A stretch of 64,000 nucleotides of DNA from Vibrio rumoiensis (GTDB taxonomy: Bacteria > Pseudomonadota > Gammaproteobacteria > Enterobacterales > Vibrionaceae). The DNA lies in contig NZ_AP018685.1 of NCBI RefSeq assembly GCF_002218045.2, forward strand, positions 2,604,001-2,668,000, written 5' to 3'. Of the stretch, positions 8,964 through 18,768 are shown in pieces. The notes beneath the pieces are model-generated. The model did no database searches. It was not told the origin of the DNA and was given only the letters and a program-made list of their open reading frames with translations. Made by a program: the position numbers and the translations under genes. How positions within the stretch are numbered: the first letter of the stretch is position 1; each line of letters opens with the position of its first letter.

Positions 8964-10373
8964 ATGTCAGTAGAAAATGTACTCTCTCTGATCACAGAAA
9001 ACGAAGTTAAATTTGTTGATTTACGCTTTACCGATACCAAAGGTAAAGAGCAACATATTTCTATCCCTGCTCACCAAGTAGATGCTGACTTCTTTGAAGA
9101 CGGTAAAATGTTCGATGGTTCTTCAGTCGCTGGCTGGAAAGGCATTAACGAATCTGACATGGTCATGATGCCAGATCCATCAAGTGCAGTTCTTGACCCA
9201 TTCACAGAAGACGCAACGCTAAATATTCGCTGTGACATTCTTGAGCCTGCCACTATGCAAGGCTACGACCGTGATCCACGCTCAATCGCAAAACGTGCTG
9301 AAGATTACATGCGTTCAACAGGCATCGCTGATACGGTACTTGTTGGTCCAGAACCTGAGTTCTTCTTATTTGATGACATCAAATACGGTAACGACATCTC
9401 TGGCGCATTCTTTAAAATTGACGATGTAGAAGCGGCTTGGAACACAGGTACTTCTTATGAAGAAGGCAACAAAGGTCACCGTCCAGGCGTGAAAGGTGGT
9501 TACTTCCCAGTTGCACCAGTCGATTCATCTCAAGATATTCGTTCTGCAATGTGTTTAATCATGGAAGAAATGGGCTTAGTTGTTGAAGCGCATCACCATG
9601 AAGTCGCAACAGCGGGTCAAAACGAAATCGCATGTCGTTTCAACACGCTAACTGAAAAAGCTGATGAGATTCAAATCTACAAGTATGTCGTGCATAACGT
9701 TGCTCACGCTTACGGCAAAACGGCAACCTTTATGCCTAAGCCACTCGTTGGTGATAATGGTTCTGGTATGCACGTTCACCAATCTCTAGCAAAAGACGGT
9801 GTAAACCTATTTGCTGGCGATAAGTACGGCGGCCTATCTGATTTAGCGCTTTACTACATCGGTGGTATCATCAAGCACGCGCGTGCAATCAACGCCTTTG
9901 CTAACCCATCAACTAACTCATACAAGCGTCTAGTTCCTGGATTCGAAGCACCAGTTATGCTTGCATACTCTGCACGTAACCGTTCAGCATCGATTCGTAT
10001 TCCAGTGGTACCAAGCCCGAAAGCGCGTCGTATTGAAGCTCGTTTCCCAGATCCAGCAGCGAACCCATACCTAGCATTTGCGGCATTGCTAATGGCTGGC
10101 CTTGACGGTATTAAGAACAAGATCCACCCTGGCGATGCTATGGATAAAGACTTGTACGACCTACCAGCAGAAGAAGCAGCTGAGATTCCAAAAGTAGCAG
10201 AATCACTAGAAATCGCTCTAAAAGCACTAGACGAAGACCGTGAGTTCTTAACTTCTGGTGGCGTATTCTCTGATGACTTCATCGATTCTTATATCGCTCT
10301 GAAATCAAAAGACGTAGAACGCGTTAACATGGCAACACACCCATTAGAGTTTGAATTATACTACTCGGTATAA
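8964..10373 (+). CDS. glnA: Glutamine synthetase, type I
   Basis: Makes glutamine from glutamate, ammonia and ATP as a dodecamer, the main ammonium assimilation step under limitation. The 469 residues match the GSI-beta class. The adenylylation tyrosine is Y398 (Y397 without Met) in LYDLPAEE, so control by GlnE is expected. The catalytic NGSGMHVHQS motif is present. Strong ribosome site GGAGG. Transcription is predicted from the sigma54 promoter at 8834-8850, with NtrC enhancer boxes upstream. Confidence 0.98.
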   Translation: MSVENVLSLITENEVKFVDLRFTDTKGKEQHISIPAHQVDADFFEDGKMFDGSSVAGWKGINESDMVMMPDPSSAVLDPFTEDATLNIRCDILEPATMQGYDRDPRSIAKRAEDYMRSTGIADTVLVGPEPEFFLFDDIKYGNDISGAFFKIDDVEAAWNTGTSYEEGNKGHRPGVKGGYFPVAPVDSSQDIRSAMCLIMEEMGLVVEAHHHEVATAGQNEIACRFNTLTEKADEIQIYKYVVHNVAHAYGKTATFMPKPLVGDNGSGMHVHQSLAKDGVNLFAGDKYGGLSDLALYYIGGIIKHARAINAFANPSTNSYKRLVPGFEAPVMLAYSARNRSASIRIPVVPSPKARRIEARFPDPAANPYLAFAALLMAGLDGIKNKIHPGDAMDKDLYDLPAEEAAEIPKVAESLEIALKALDEDREFLTSGGVFSDDFIDSYIALKSKDVERVNMATHPLEFELYYSV

Positions 10374-10433
10374 TCAAAACCGGTTAACCTGATCAGAATT
10401 ATTCTGTAACGGTGTAAACCAGATAAAAATTTT

Positions 10434-10463
10434 AGGCTCGCCTCTCAGGTGAGCCTTTTTTTT
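10434..10463 (+). terminator. glnA intrinsic terminator
   Basis: Stem GGCTCGCCT/AGGTGAGCC (one G-T pair) followed by eight T. It separates glnA from the DUF4124 gene and glnLG. Confidence 0.88.
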
Positions 10464-10527
10464 ATTGTGGTCAAATAGCCATCGATTAAGCTATTGATAA
10501 GATATTTTCAACAACACGGTACCCATA

Positions 10528-11148
10528 ATGAAACGGATCTTTATATCAGTATTGTTACTTAACCTCATCATGGGCCAATCCGTTCTCGCAGGACAAGTCT
10601 ACAAATGGACAGACCAAAAAGGTGTCACTCACTTTAGCGATAGCCCGCCCCCAGCCCAAGTAAACACTAAAGAAATGGTCTCGTTGCCAGATATTAAAGC
10701 GCCGGCTCCTGAGCCTCAATATGGTGATAGCACTCAAGTTGCCAAACAACCTACTGAGGCCCTACTGAGCTCTACGGATAACTCTAAAAGCAATAACACA
10801 CCAAACGACACCGAAATAACAAAACAAGATGACTCACCAAAACCGGCCAAAGCTCAGAAAAAAATCACGCTTAAGATTGCCAATCTACAAGACGATCAGA
10901 CAATCCGCAGTAATCGAGGCTTCATAACAGTGCAAGTTGAGCTCAACAGAAAGCTAAAAATCGGTGAATCTCTACAATTAATGATGGATACGCAACCTTA
11001 TGGTGCACCTCAAACGCCCTCGTTATGGGAGTTAAACAATATAGACCGAGGAACACACACCTTTTCAGTCAATGTTGTCGAAAGCGGCAAGGTTATTGCA
11101 TCATCTAATACAATCACAGTGCACCTACATAGAACAACTGTGAAGTAG
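10528..11148 (+). CDS. DUF4124 domain-containing secreted protein
   Basis: 206 residues with a signal peptide (about 1-21, cleavage after VLA) and an N-terminal DUF4124 segment, recognisable by GQVYKWTDQKGVTHFSD. A low-complexity Ser/Asn/Pro/Lys linker (about 70-115) and a C-terminal beta-rich domain resembling an Ig-like fold follow. Function unknown; it is probably periplasmic. A gene of this kind commonly sits between glnA and glnL in Vibrio. No link to nitrogen sensing can be shown from sequence. Confidence 0.75.
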   Translation: MKRIFISVLLLNLIMGQSVLAGQVYKWTDQKGVTHFSDSPPPAQVNTKEMVSLPDIKAPAPEPQYGDSTQVAKQPTEALLSSTDNSKSNNTPNDTEITKQDDSPKPAKAQKKITLKIANLQDDQTIRSNRGFITVQVELNRKLKIGESLQLMMDTQPYGAPQTPSLWELNNIDRGTHTFSVNVVESGKVIASSNTITVHLHRTTVK

Positions 11149-11287
11149 TAGTATGATCAGCAAAGCAATAAGCCCTTATTCGTCGTAAAAGTAAGCGCTA
11201 TACTCATGTAACTGCTTAAAACAAAAATAAAAACGTGTATTTTTGTTTGTGCTCAATTTTATCATGCTCCATACTGAAACTTTCAGG

Positions 11288-11304
11288 TGCACCTTTTTAG
11301 TGCA
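11288..11304 (+). promoter_or_regulatory. NtrC box at the glnL start
   Basis: TGCACCTTTTTAGTGCA is a symmetric TGCAC-N7-GTGCA site, six bases before the first possible glnL start codon. In E. coli an NtrC site at glnLp represses glnLG transcription; the same autoregulation is inferred here. Confidence 0.75.
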
Positions 11305-11309
11305 ATTAA

Positions 11310-12410
11310 ATGGATTTGAGCGTAATGACTAATCACACCATCCAAAGCGATGATCTTATTGCCACTATTCTTGGCAATATGGTAACGGCAACTTTATTGC
11401 TTGATGAAAAATTGACCGTGCATTATGCCAACCCTGCCGCTGAACAATTATTCTCACAAAGTGCCAAACGACTCCTCAACACAGCGTTATCTCAGCTAAT
11501 ACAACATGCCTCTATGGATTTGGCATTATTTACGCAACCATTACAAAGCGGACAAAGCATTACCGACAGTGACGTGACTTTCGTCATTAATGGAAAACCC
11601 ATGCTACTTGAAGTCACCGCCAGCCCACTTTCTGTCCAATCACAACATGACCAACGCTTAATGCTATTAGTCGAAATTCGTAAAATCGACTCACAACGCC
11701 GCTTAAGTCAAGAGCTTAACCAGCACGCTCAACAACAAGCAGCGAAACTATTGGTCAGAGGATTGGCACACGAGATTAAAAACCCACTTGGTGGGCTGAG
11801 AGGCGCCGCTCAGCTACTAGGTCGCATGCTGCCCGACCCGAATTTAAACGAGTACACCCAGATCATCATAGAACAAGCGGATCGTCTACGTGCTTTGGTT
11901 GATCGACTACTCGGCCCACAAAAGCCGGGTAAAAAAATCCCCGTCAATTTGCATGAAGTACTAGAAAAAGCACGTCAATTGGTCGAGCTAGAATTTGGTA
12001 ACCAAGTGTTGATCGAGCGAGATTATGATCCGAGCATGCCGAATATCGTGATGGATGCCGATCAGGTTGAGCAAGCATTCTTAAATATCACCAGCAATGC
12101 AGCCCAGATTCTAGCGTCACAACCAGATGGCACCATTACGATTAAAACTCGTACCGTCTATCAAGCCAATATTCATGGCCACCGTCATAAGCTCGTGGCT
12201 CGCATTGAAATCATAGATAACGGGCCAGGTATTCCAAGTGAATTACAAGATACCTTGTTTTATCCAATGGTCAGCGGGCGAGAAGGCGGAACTGGCTTAG
12301 GCTTATCTATTTCACAAAATATTATCGACCAGCATAACGGAAAGATTGATGTTGAAAGCTGGCCAGGGCATACCGTATTTACGATTTATCTACCGATCCA
12401 AACGGTTTAA
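11310..12410 (+). CDS. glnL: Nitrogen regulation sensor histidine kinase NtrB
   Basis: Kinase/phosphatase for NtrC, itself controlled by PII. The protein has an N-terminal PAS domain (about 15-125), a dimerisation/phosphoacceptor helix with RGLAHEIKNPLGG (His154), and an HATPase domain with DNGPGI and GGTGLGLSI. There is no membrane segment, so it is cytosolic. A second ATG at 11325 is five codons in and has GAG before it; it may be the real start, since the first ATG sits almost on the NtrC box. Cotranscribed with glnG (62-bp gap). Confidence 0.95.
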   Translation: MDLSVMTNHTIQSDDLIATILGNMVTATLLLDEKLTVHYANPAAEQLFSQSAKRLLNTALSQLIQHASMDLALFTQPLQSGQSITDSDVTFVINGKPMLLEVTASPLSVQSQHDQRLMLLVEIRKIDSQRRLSQELNQHAQQQAAKLLVRGLAHEIKNPLGGLRGAAQLLGRMLPDPNLNEYTQIIIEQADRLRALVDRLLGPQKPGKKIPVNLHEVLEKARQLVELEFGNQVLIERDYDPSMPNIVMDADQVEQAFLNITSNAAQILASQPDGTITIKTRTVYQANIHGHRHKLVARIEIIDNGPGIPSELQDTLFYPMVSGREGGTGLGLSISQNIIDQHNGKIDVESWPGHTVFTIYLPIQTV

Positions 12411-12472
12411 ATCCAATAAAGAGTGGCCTCACATGTTGTTTAACTTATCGAACTTGCGCAAGGAATTAGGAT

Positions 12473-13885
12473 ATGAGTAAAGGATTTGTATGGGTCGTAG
12501 ATGACGACAGCTCAATCCGTTGGGTATTAGAAAAAACATTATCATCAGCCAATATCCAATGTGAAACATTCGCCGATGCCGAAAGCGTGTTACTGGCATT
12601 AGAGCGAGAGACCCCAGATGTTTTAATCTCAGATATTCGTATGTCAGGTATGGACGGCTTAGCGCTGCTAAAACAAGTGCAAGGAAGTCATCCTGATTTA
12701 CCCGTGATCATCATGACCGCCCATTCCGATTTAGATGCAGCGGTCAATGCTTATCAAACAGGTGCATTTGAATACTTGCCAAAACCATTTGATATTGATG
12801 AAACCCTTACTCTCGTTGAAAGGGCCATTACGCATAGTTATGAACAAAAGCACTCAACAACCAACGAAGAAAGTCTAAAAACCGTGACGCCAGAAATCTT
12901 GGGCGAAGCTCCTGCGATGCAAGAAGTGTTTCGTGCAATTGGCCGTTTATCTCGCTCATCAATCTCAGTCTTGATCAATGGCGAATCAGGAACCGGTAAA
13001 GAGTTAGTCGCTCACGCTTTACACCGCCATAGCCCTCGTTCTAAAAACCCGTTTATTGCCTTAAATATGGCGGCGATTCCAAAAGATCTTATTGAATCAG
13101 AATTATTCGGTCATGAAAAAGGCGCATTTACCGGTGCCAATAGCGTAAGACAAGGACGCTTTGAGCAAGCCAATGGTGGCACTCTATTTTTAGATGAAAT
13201 CGGCGATATGCCACTAGACATTCAAACCCGTTTATTAAGGGTGCTTGCGGATGGACAGTTTTACCGTGTCGGTGGCCATGCACCAGTCAGTGTAGATGTA
13301 CGAATCATTGCTGCGACCCATCAAAATTTAGAAAAACTGGTTAACCAAGGTGGCTTCCGAGAAGATCTGTTTCATCGCTTAAATGTCATTCGTGTTCACA
13401 TTCCAGCATTACGTGAACGTCGCCAAGATATTGAAAAATTGGCATCGCACTTTTTGGGCCGTGCGGCAGATGAACTTGGGGTCGATATGAAGACCTTACA
13501 TCCAAGTACGGTTGAAACCCTCAATCGATTACCTTGGCCGGGGAATGTTCGCCAACTAGAAAATATCTGCCGTTGGTTAACCGTCATGGCGAGTGGTAGT
13601 GAAGTCCTACCAAACGACTTACCTTCAGAGCTTGTCCATGAAAAGCGCACGACCGGTCAAGATGATTCTACAGGATCGTGGCAACAACAGTTGGAATCTT
13701 GGGCTCGAGCGGCATTATCTGCAGGGGAATCAGAACTGCTGAATATTGCCCAACCTGAATTTGAGCGTATTTTATTGCAAACAGCGTTAACCCACACGAA
13801 TGGCCACAAGCAAGATGCCGCTAAGCTATTAGGTTGGGGAAGAAATACTCTGACAAGAAAATTAAAAGAGCTCAATGTCGATTAA
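12473..13885 (+). CDS. glnG: Nitrogen regulator NtrC, sigma54 activator
   Basis: 470 residues: receiver domain with phosphoacceptor D54, AAA+ domain with Walker A GESGTGKE at 170-177 and the sigma54-contact loop GAFTGA at 217-222, and a Fis-type helix-turn-helix at the C-terminus (QDAAKLLGWGRNTLTRKL). Phosphorylated by GlnL; activates glnA from the boxes at 8714-8771. Ribosome site AAGGAATTAGGAT. Length and domain order are normal. Confidence 0.97.
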   Translation: MSKGFVWVVDDDSSIRWVLEKTLSSANIQCETFADAESVLLALERETPDVLISDIRMSGMDGLALLKQVQGSHPDLPVIIMTAHSDLDAAVNAYQTGAFEYLPKPFDIDETLTLVERAITHSYEQKHSTTNEESLKTVTPEILGEAPAMQEVFRAIGRLSRSSISVLINGESGTGKELVAHALHRHSPRSKNPFIALNMAAIPKDLIESELFGHEKGAFTGANSVRQGRFEQANGGTLFLDEIGDMPLDIQTRLLRVLADGQFYRVGGHAPVSVDVRIIAATHQNLEKLVNQGGFREDLFHRLNVIRVHIPALRERRQDIEKLASHFLGRAADELGVDMKTLHPSTVETLNRLPWPGNVRQLENICRWLTVMASGSEVLPNDLPSELVHEKRTTGQDDSTGSWQQQLESWARAALSAGESELLNIAQPEFERILLQTALTHTNGHKQDAAKLLGWGRNTLTRKLKELNVD

Positions 13886-13894
13886 TTGTTACTA

Positions 13895-13938
13895 GACTGA
13901 TGTGTCATATGTTATCAAGATCACATGATACATCAGTC
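13895..13938. other. Inverted repeat after glnG
   Basis: A 14-bp stem (GACTGATGTGTCAT with its complement, one mismatch) encloses a 16-base loop. It starts 10 bp after the glnG stop. It lacks a T run, so it may be a factor-dependent stop or an RNA-stabilising 3' hairpin. Confidence 0.5.
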
Positions 13939-14076
13939 TCTATAATACCGATCGGACAAACTTATATGCATTATTGATGAAGCATGCATAATTGCGTCTT
14001 TTCATTAAAAATACCTACAAGATCACCGTTTTTTTATTATAATTGTTCATTGTCTTTTTATTAAACATTGACCTAC

Positions 14077-16629
14077 ATGAAAGCCCCTCGCTTAACATTA
14101 CGAATTGCTATTATTTTACCTCTGACTTTAATTCTCTTCGCAATGAGTGCGGTTATTTTTGTTATTCAATCGATTAGTTACAAAAATACTTTAGAAGACA
14201 TCAGCAAAAAAGAATTAACGACAATGGCTCAAACCGTGCAAACGAATTTGGGCAACTTTCTGTATCCCTCGTTTATTATTAGCTCAACACTCAGCGAGTC
14301 TATTCTTCACCATTTTGATGAGCTTGGTAGCACATCTAAAGATAAAACCCACTTTTTATTCGATGTATATCAAAGTGTTAAAGATAAACTACCACAACTC
14401 GACACCCTGAATGTCGGCATCGATAAAACCGGTTACTATTATGGGTTCCGCAGAGAAGGCGATCAGTCTTTATCTCTACTATTAAAAGATGAGACAACGA
14501 ATGGTGCGTTAATGGTGTTTGATGGCCACACTAGACAAGATAAAATGATATACGAGGTCAAAGATTACAACATGCACCCTCGTCCTTGGTACGCACCAGT
14601 GGTCAACGCACGTAAGCAAATGTGGTCTGAACCTTACATCAATAATGATGAGAAACAAGATATTACCCTTTCTGCTCTCACGCCTATTATGCGAGCTAAT
14701 CAATTGTATGGGGTTATTGCTGCTGATATCAAAATTTCAACGTTTAACCAATTACTCACTGAGCAACAAAATCAGCATAACCGCTCTATTTTCATCTTTG
14801 ATGCCGATCAGCGACTCATCGCTCAATCCGAATCATCAGATAAACTGAGTGTGCTCAGTGATGATGCACCAAAAACGGAAGTCCATAACCCTCTATCAAT
14901 TTCAGGCGGTCGCCGTGCCATCTACGCGAGTACCGATCCAGTTATTAATGCTGCCTCCAAAGCTTACTTATCTCAATCGATTGGCGATGACCACTTATTT
15001 GAATTTTCTGTCGATAATAAAAAACACTTTGGCTATGTCACTGGCTTTAGCGACCAATATGGACTGAATTGGCATATCGCGATATCCATCCCAGAATCAG
15101 AGGTACTTGGAAAGATGTCTAGTCAACAACATATGATGAATATCACCATTATCGTCAGCACCATCATATTATGTTTAGCCGGATTCATTTTCTTAACTCG
15201 CGTCACTTCACCGATCACGGAAACGGCAAAAGCTGCACAAAAATTAGCGAAAAAAGAGTGGGACACTCAACTACCGGTCTCAGGTCAAACCTTTGAAACC
15301 TACACCTTAGTTAAATCATTTAATGAGATGGCGACCGATCTTCAAACCGCCTTTACCGATTTGCATAAACAGTTAGCATTTGACTCGTTAACTGGCCTTT
15401 ATAGTCGAGAAGGTTTAATTGAGTCGGTAAGAAGCTACAAAAGAATCGACGGGTTTGTTTTTGTACTTGGTTTTGAAAATTTCCGTAATATCAATGACAC
15501 TTTGGGCTATCTAACTGGCGATCGCTTATTGATATTAATTGGTGACATGATTACTAATCTCGCTCCTCAACACAGTGTTCAAGCTAGAGTCGGTGGCAGT
15601 GAATTCGCAATTATTGCACTCAATATGGATTTACCAGCGAAACAAAAGCTCATTGACTCGATCATCAAAAGCTTTGATAAGCCGATTCGACTAGGAATGG
15701 AAAATATTCTTCTAACACCAGCCATTGGTAGCGGCTCAATCAATAGCAACGATGTGGAACAATCACTTCGCCAAGCGAGTATTGCCTTAAGTCATGCAAA
15801 AAAGCATCAACGTAAAGATACGACCTATTCAACGGATATTGAAGAAGACTCATTAAAAAGAACACAAACGATCTTACAAATTAACGAAGGCTTAAAAAAT
15901 CACGAATTTGTGCCTTTCTATCAACCTCTCGTGAATTTAGAAAGCGGTAAGATTATCGGTGCTGAAGCACTTGCTCGTTGGTTATCGCCAACTCAAGGCA
16001 TGGTTTCGCCCATGCAATTCATTCCAATTGCAGAAGAAACGGGGCTAATTCACCAAGTCGGTTATCAGATTTTATTGCAGTCTTGCCAAGATACCCAGAA
16101 TGAAATTGATGCTGGTCGTTGGCCTAAAGATTTCCATATGCATGTCAATGTCGCCGTCGATCAACTGGCGTCAGAAAAATTCTTATCAGAACTAAAGCAT
16201 GTCTTAGATAAAACCAAGTTATCCGCGAATAACCTAACGTTAGAAGTCGTTGAAAGTAATCTGATTGATGACAATCCATTATTACTTGAGAACATTGAAG
16301 CGATCAGAGCAATGGGCGTCGGGATTGCTATCGATGATTTTGGCACTGGCTATTCTTCATTAGCTTACCTACAAACCATCCCATTTGATTGTTTGAAAAT
16401 CGACCGGGTATTTGTCAAAAACTTAAGCAAAGAGAACGGCAATAACTCGATTGCAGCCGCAATTTTATCATTAACGCGCGATATGGATATTGAAGTGGTT
16501 GCTGAAGGGATTGAAACACAAGAGCAAGCATACGTTCTATCTAAGCTGAAATGCCAGCAAGTTCAAGGGTTCTTCTATGGCCGTCCTTCTCCACTGCAAG
16601 AGTGGGCAACCCGCTTCCCTCTAAAATGA
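14077..16629 (+). CDS. Membrane GGDEF/EAL protein, probable c-di-GMP phosphodiesterase
   Basis: 850 residues: TM1 (about 8-30), a periplasmic Cache-like sensor (about 35-335), TM2 (about 345-365), HAMP, GGDEF and EAL. The GGDEF site reads GGSEF near residue 505, losing the metal-binding Asp, so cyclase activity is unlikely. The EAL domain keeps its signature (EAL near 628), the Asn of HVNVAVDQL, DDFGTGYSS, the Lys of CLKIDRVFV and AEGIE, so it should hydrolyse c-di-GMP. A TTG three codons upstream is also in frame; the ATG is preferred. Single gene, ending at a shared terminator with hemN. The Cache ligand is unknown. Confidence 0.88.
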   Translation: MKAPRLTLRIAIILPLTLILFAMSAVIFVIQSISYKNTLEDISKKELTTMAQTVQTNLGNFLYPSFIISSTLSESILHHFDELGSTSKDKTHFLFDVYQSVKDKLPQLDTLNVGIDKTGYYYGFRREGDQSLSLLLKDETTNGALMVFDGHTRQDKMIYEVKDYNMHPRPWYAPVVNARKQMWSEPYINNDEKQDITLSALTPIMRANQLYGVIAADIKISTFNQLLTEQQNQHNRSIFIFDADQRLIAQSESSDKLSVLSDDAPKTEVHNPLSISGGRRAIYASTDPVINAASKAYLSQSIGDDHLFEFSVDNKKHFGYVTGFSDQYGLNWHIAISIPESEVLGKMSSQQHMMNITIIVSTIILCLAGFIFLTRVTSPITETAKAAQKLAKKEWDTQLPVSGQTFETYTLVKSFNEMATDLQTAFTDLHKQLAFDSLTGLYSREGLIESVRSYKRIDGFVFVLGFENFRNINDTLGYLTGDRLLILIGDMITNLAPQHSVQARVGGSEFAIIALNMDLPAKQKLIDSIIKSFDKPIRLGMENILLTPAIGSGSINSNDVEQSLRQASIALSHAKKHQRKDTTYSTDIEEDSLKRTQTILQINEGLKNHEFVPFYQPLVNLESGKIIGAEALARWLSPTQGMVSPMQFIPIAEETGLIHQVGYQILLQSCQDTQNEIDAGRWPKDFHMHVNVAVDQLASEKFLSELKHVLDKTKLSANNLTLEVVESNLIDDNPLLLENIEAIRAMGVGIAIDDFGTGYSSLAYLQTIPFDCLKIDRVFVKNLSKENGNNSIAAAILSLTRDMDIEVVAEGIETQEQAYVLSKLKCQQVQGFFYGRPSPLQEWATRFPLK

Positions 16630-16666
16630 TCTTAAATTGGCTTTATCTATCTATATGTCAAATATG

Positions 16667-16703
16667 AAAAATGCCGCCATTCTTATGAATGACGGCATTT
16701 TTT
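16667..16703. terminator. Bidirectional terminator between GGDEF/EAL gene and hemN
   Basis: Stem AAATGCCG/CGGCATTT with an inner ATTC/GAAT stem, A run before and T run after. Confidence 0.85.
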
Positions 16704-16720
16704 ATCTCAATAGATAGAGA

Positions 16721-18094
16721 CTAGATCACTCGAGAAAACTGTTGCTGACGAGCGCGAGTGCGTAAATAGGTATCAAAGCACATACAGATATTACGAATCA
16801 ATAAGCGGCCTCGTAAAGTCACTGAAATGTGAGAGTCGCTGACCTCAACTAAGTGATCATCAATAAAGGTTTTCAGTAACGCAAGGTCATCTTTAAAGTA
16901 CTGCTCAAAATTTAGATCGAATTGTTTCTCAATCCAAACCTTGTCTAAAGTAAAGTTACAGATCAGCTGCTTAATCACTTCACGGCGAATCAAATCATCT
17001 TGATCGAGTACCACACCGCGCCATAAAGCGTGACGCTTTTCATCAACCTGAGCGTAATACTTTTTCAGCTCTTTTTGGTTTTGCGCGTAGCTATTGCCAA
17101 CCATTGAGATAGACGACACACCAAAGCCAATCAAGTCACAATCGCCCTGAGTGGTGTAACCTTGGAAATTACGGTGCAATACACCTGCTCGTTGCGCGAC
17201 CGCCAGTTCATCATCTGGTAGAGCAAAATGGTCCATGCCAATAAATTGATAACTGGCTTCAGTCAGGGTGTTAATTGTGTATTGCAGAATCGCCATTTTT
17301 TGCTCAGCGTTCGGCATATGCTCTTCTTTCAACTTCGCTTGTGCGGCAAACAGTTGTGGCATGTGGGCATAATTGAAAATAGATAAACGCCCAGGTTTCA
17401 TGGCTAACACTTTTTCTAGCGTATGTGAGAAGGTCGCCAGTGTCTGTTTCGGTAAGCCATAAATTAAATCAAGGTTAGTGGAACGGAAGCCCAACTCTTT
17501 CGCTCTTGCGACCATCGCAACAATGAAATCTTCATCTTGTTCACGGTTGACCAACTGTTGAACTTCTTTATCAAAATCTTGCACACCAATACTCAGGCGG
17601 TTAAAGCCCTCTTCACGTAAATGATCAAGCATATCCAGCTCAATTTCACGCGGATCGACTTCAATACTGATTTCAGCATCTTCAGTAAAGGTGAACTCGC
17701 TACGTAGAGCCGTCATAATACGCGTCATTTGGATTTTAGTGAGGAACGTTGGCGTACCGCCACCAAAATGCAATTGGCTTACCTGACGCTGCTGGATAAG
17801 CGGTGCTCGCTCGCGGATTTCCTGAATGAGGACCTGCAAGTAATCATCGGCTTTATGCTGATGGCGAGTAATCACTTTATTACAACCGCAGTAGTAACAA
17901 AGCTTATGGCAAAATGGAATATGGATGTAGAGCGACAATGGCCGTTCAGGGTAATCAGCACAAGCCATGTCTAAATCAGAAATGGTAAAAGCTTCATGAA
18001 ATTCAACCGCAGTTGGATAGGAAGTATAACGAGGACCAGAGTAGTTATACTTCTCTAGCATTGCTTGGTCCCACACTATTTGTTCTTTTGACAT
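16721..18094 (-). CDS. hemN: Oxygen-independent coproporphyrinogen III oxidase
   Basis: Radical-SAM enzyme making protoporphyrinogen IX without oxygen, for haem synthesis. With the start at 18094 it is 457 residues, equal to E. coli HemN, and the cluster cysteines fall at C62, C66 and C69 in HIPFCHKLCYYCGCNK. A GTG at 18106 and an ATG at 18097 are also in frame, but GGAAG is best spaced for 18094. Monocistronic. The upstream 130 bp shows no convincing FNR site. Confidence 0.96.
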   Translation of the reverse strand: MSKEQIVWDQAMLEKYNYSGPRYTSYPTAVEFHEAFTISDLDMACADYPERPLSLYIHIPFCHKLCYYCGCNKVITRHQHKADDYLQVLIQEIRERAPLIQQRQVSQLHFGGGTPTFLTKIQMTRIMTALRSEFTFTEDAEISIEVDPREIELDMLDHLREEGFNRLSIGVQDFDKEVQQLVNREQDEDFIVAMVARAKELGFRSTNLDLIYGLPKQTLATFSHTLEKVLAMKPGRLSIFNYAHMPQLFAAQAKLKEEHMPNAEQKMAILQYTINTLTEASYQFIGMDHFALPDDELAVAQRAGVLHRNFQGYTTQGDCDLIGFGVSSISMVGNSYAQNQKELKKYYAQVDEKRHALWRGVVLDQDDLIRREVIKQLICNFTLDKVWIEKQFDLNFEQYFKDDLALLKTFIDDHLVEVSDSHISVTLRGRLLIRNICMCFDTYLRTRARQQQFSRVI

Positions 18095-18226
18095 CATGAC
18101 TTCCACTTATTATTTCAATAATACACGCACTGAATATATTTAGATTACTTAAACTTTAGGTTATCAATACCGTTTGTTGCTCAATATTCATATACCTATA
18201 AAGGCTAAAACCAAGCTTAGTTTGTT

Positions 18227-18715
18227 CTACATCATTTTAATTGGAATTTGGTTATTTAGCGGTGCGATTCGAGCTTTTAACAAAGAAAGCTCAGCAATCA
18301 CCGACTCGGTTAAACGAGACTCGGCTTTTTGGCGCGCTAAGTTCTGCTTCATTCGCTCTTGTTTCACAAGGTTTTGGCGCTCTTCACCACGAGCCATATT
18401 TTTAACCACTTCATACAATTCATAAATCGCAGGGTAGTCTTGAGCAAAATCAACACGATCATCGCCTTGCACGTAATCCATGATGCAATACACACGAATC
18501 ACGATTTCAGATAAATCACATTGCTCGTGAATACCCGCCATACATAAGGTATTCACATTCTCAAAGATATTCGCGTTACGCTTTTCAATTGCCCTTTGTT
18601 GTTGAATCTCAATCAATTGCTTTTGCTTTTTAATTTTGATCAGCAAAAAACCAGCATAGCTGGCTAAAGCAATAATAATGATGGCTCCAACAATGGCTAA
18701 CAATACGATCAGCAT
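18227..18715 (-). CDS. DUF2489 family membrane-anchored protein
   Basis: 162 residues with one N-terminal membrane segment (about 2-26), then a Lys/Gln-rich coiled-coil-like stretch and a cytosolic helical domain. It resembles DUF2489 proteins found beside hemN and yihI in Vibrio; function unknown. A longer frame starts at 18754, but AAGGAAAG stands right before the ATG at 18715, and this start puts the membrane segment at the N-terminus. Stop of yihI is not overlapped; the gap to it is about 50 bp, so co-transcription with yihI is likely. Confidence 0.75.
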   Translation of the reverse strand: MLIVLLAIVGAIIIIALASYAGFLLIKIKKQKQLIEIQQQRAIEKRNANIFENVNTLCMAGIHEQCDLSEIVIRVYCIMDYVQGDDRVDFAQDYPAIYELYEVVKNMARGEERQNLVKQERMKQNLARQKAESRLTESVIAELSLLKARIAPLNNQIPIKMM

Positions 18716-18768
18716 AACTTTCCTTCCGCTAGATGTGCCCCAACCAGCATTCAATCAGGGCGCTTCAT

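Noticed and set aside
9854..10282. 142-codon frame antisense to glnA
   Set aside because: A shadow of the strongly biased glnA codons; no independent support.
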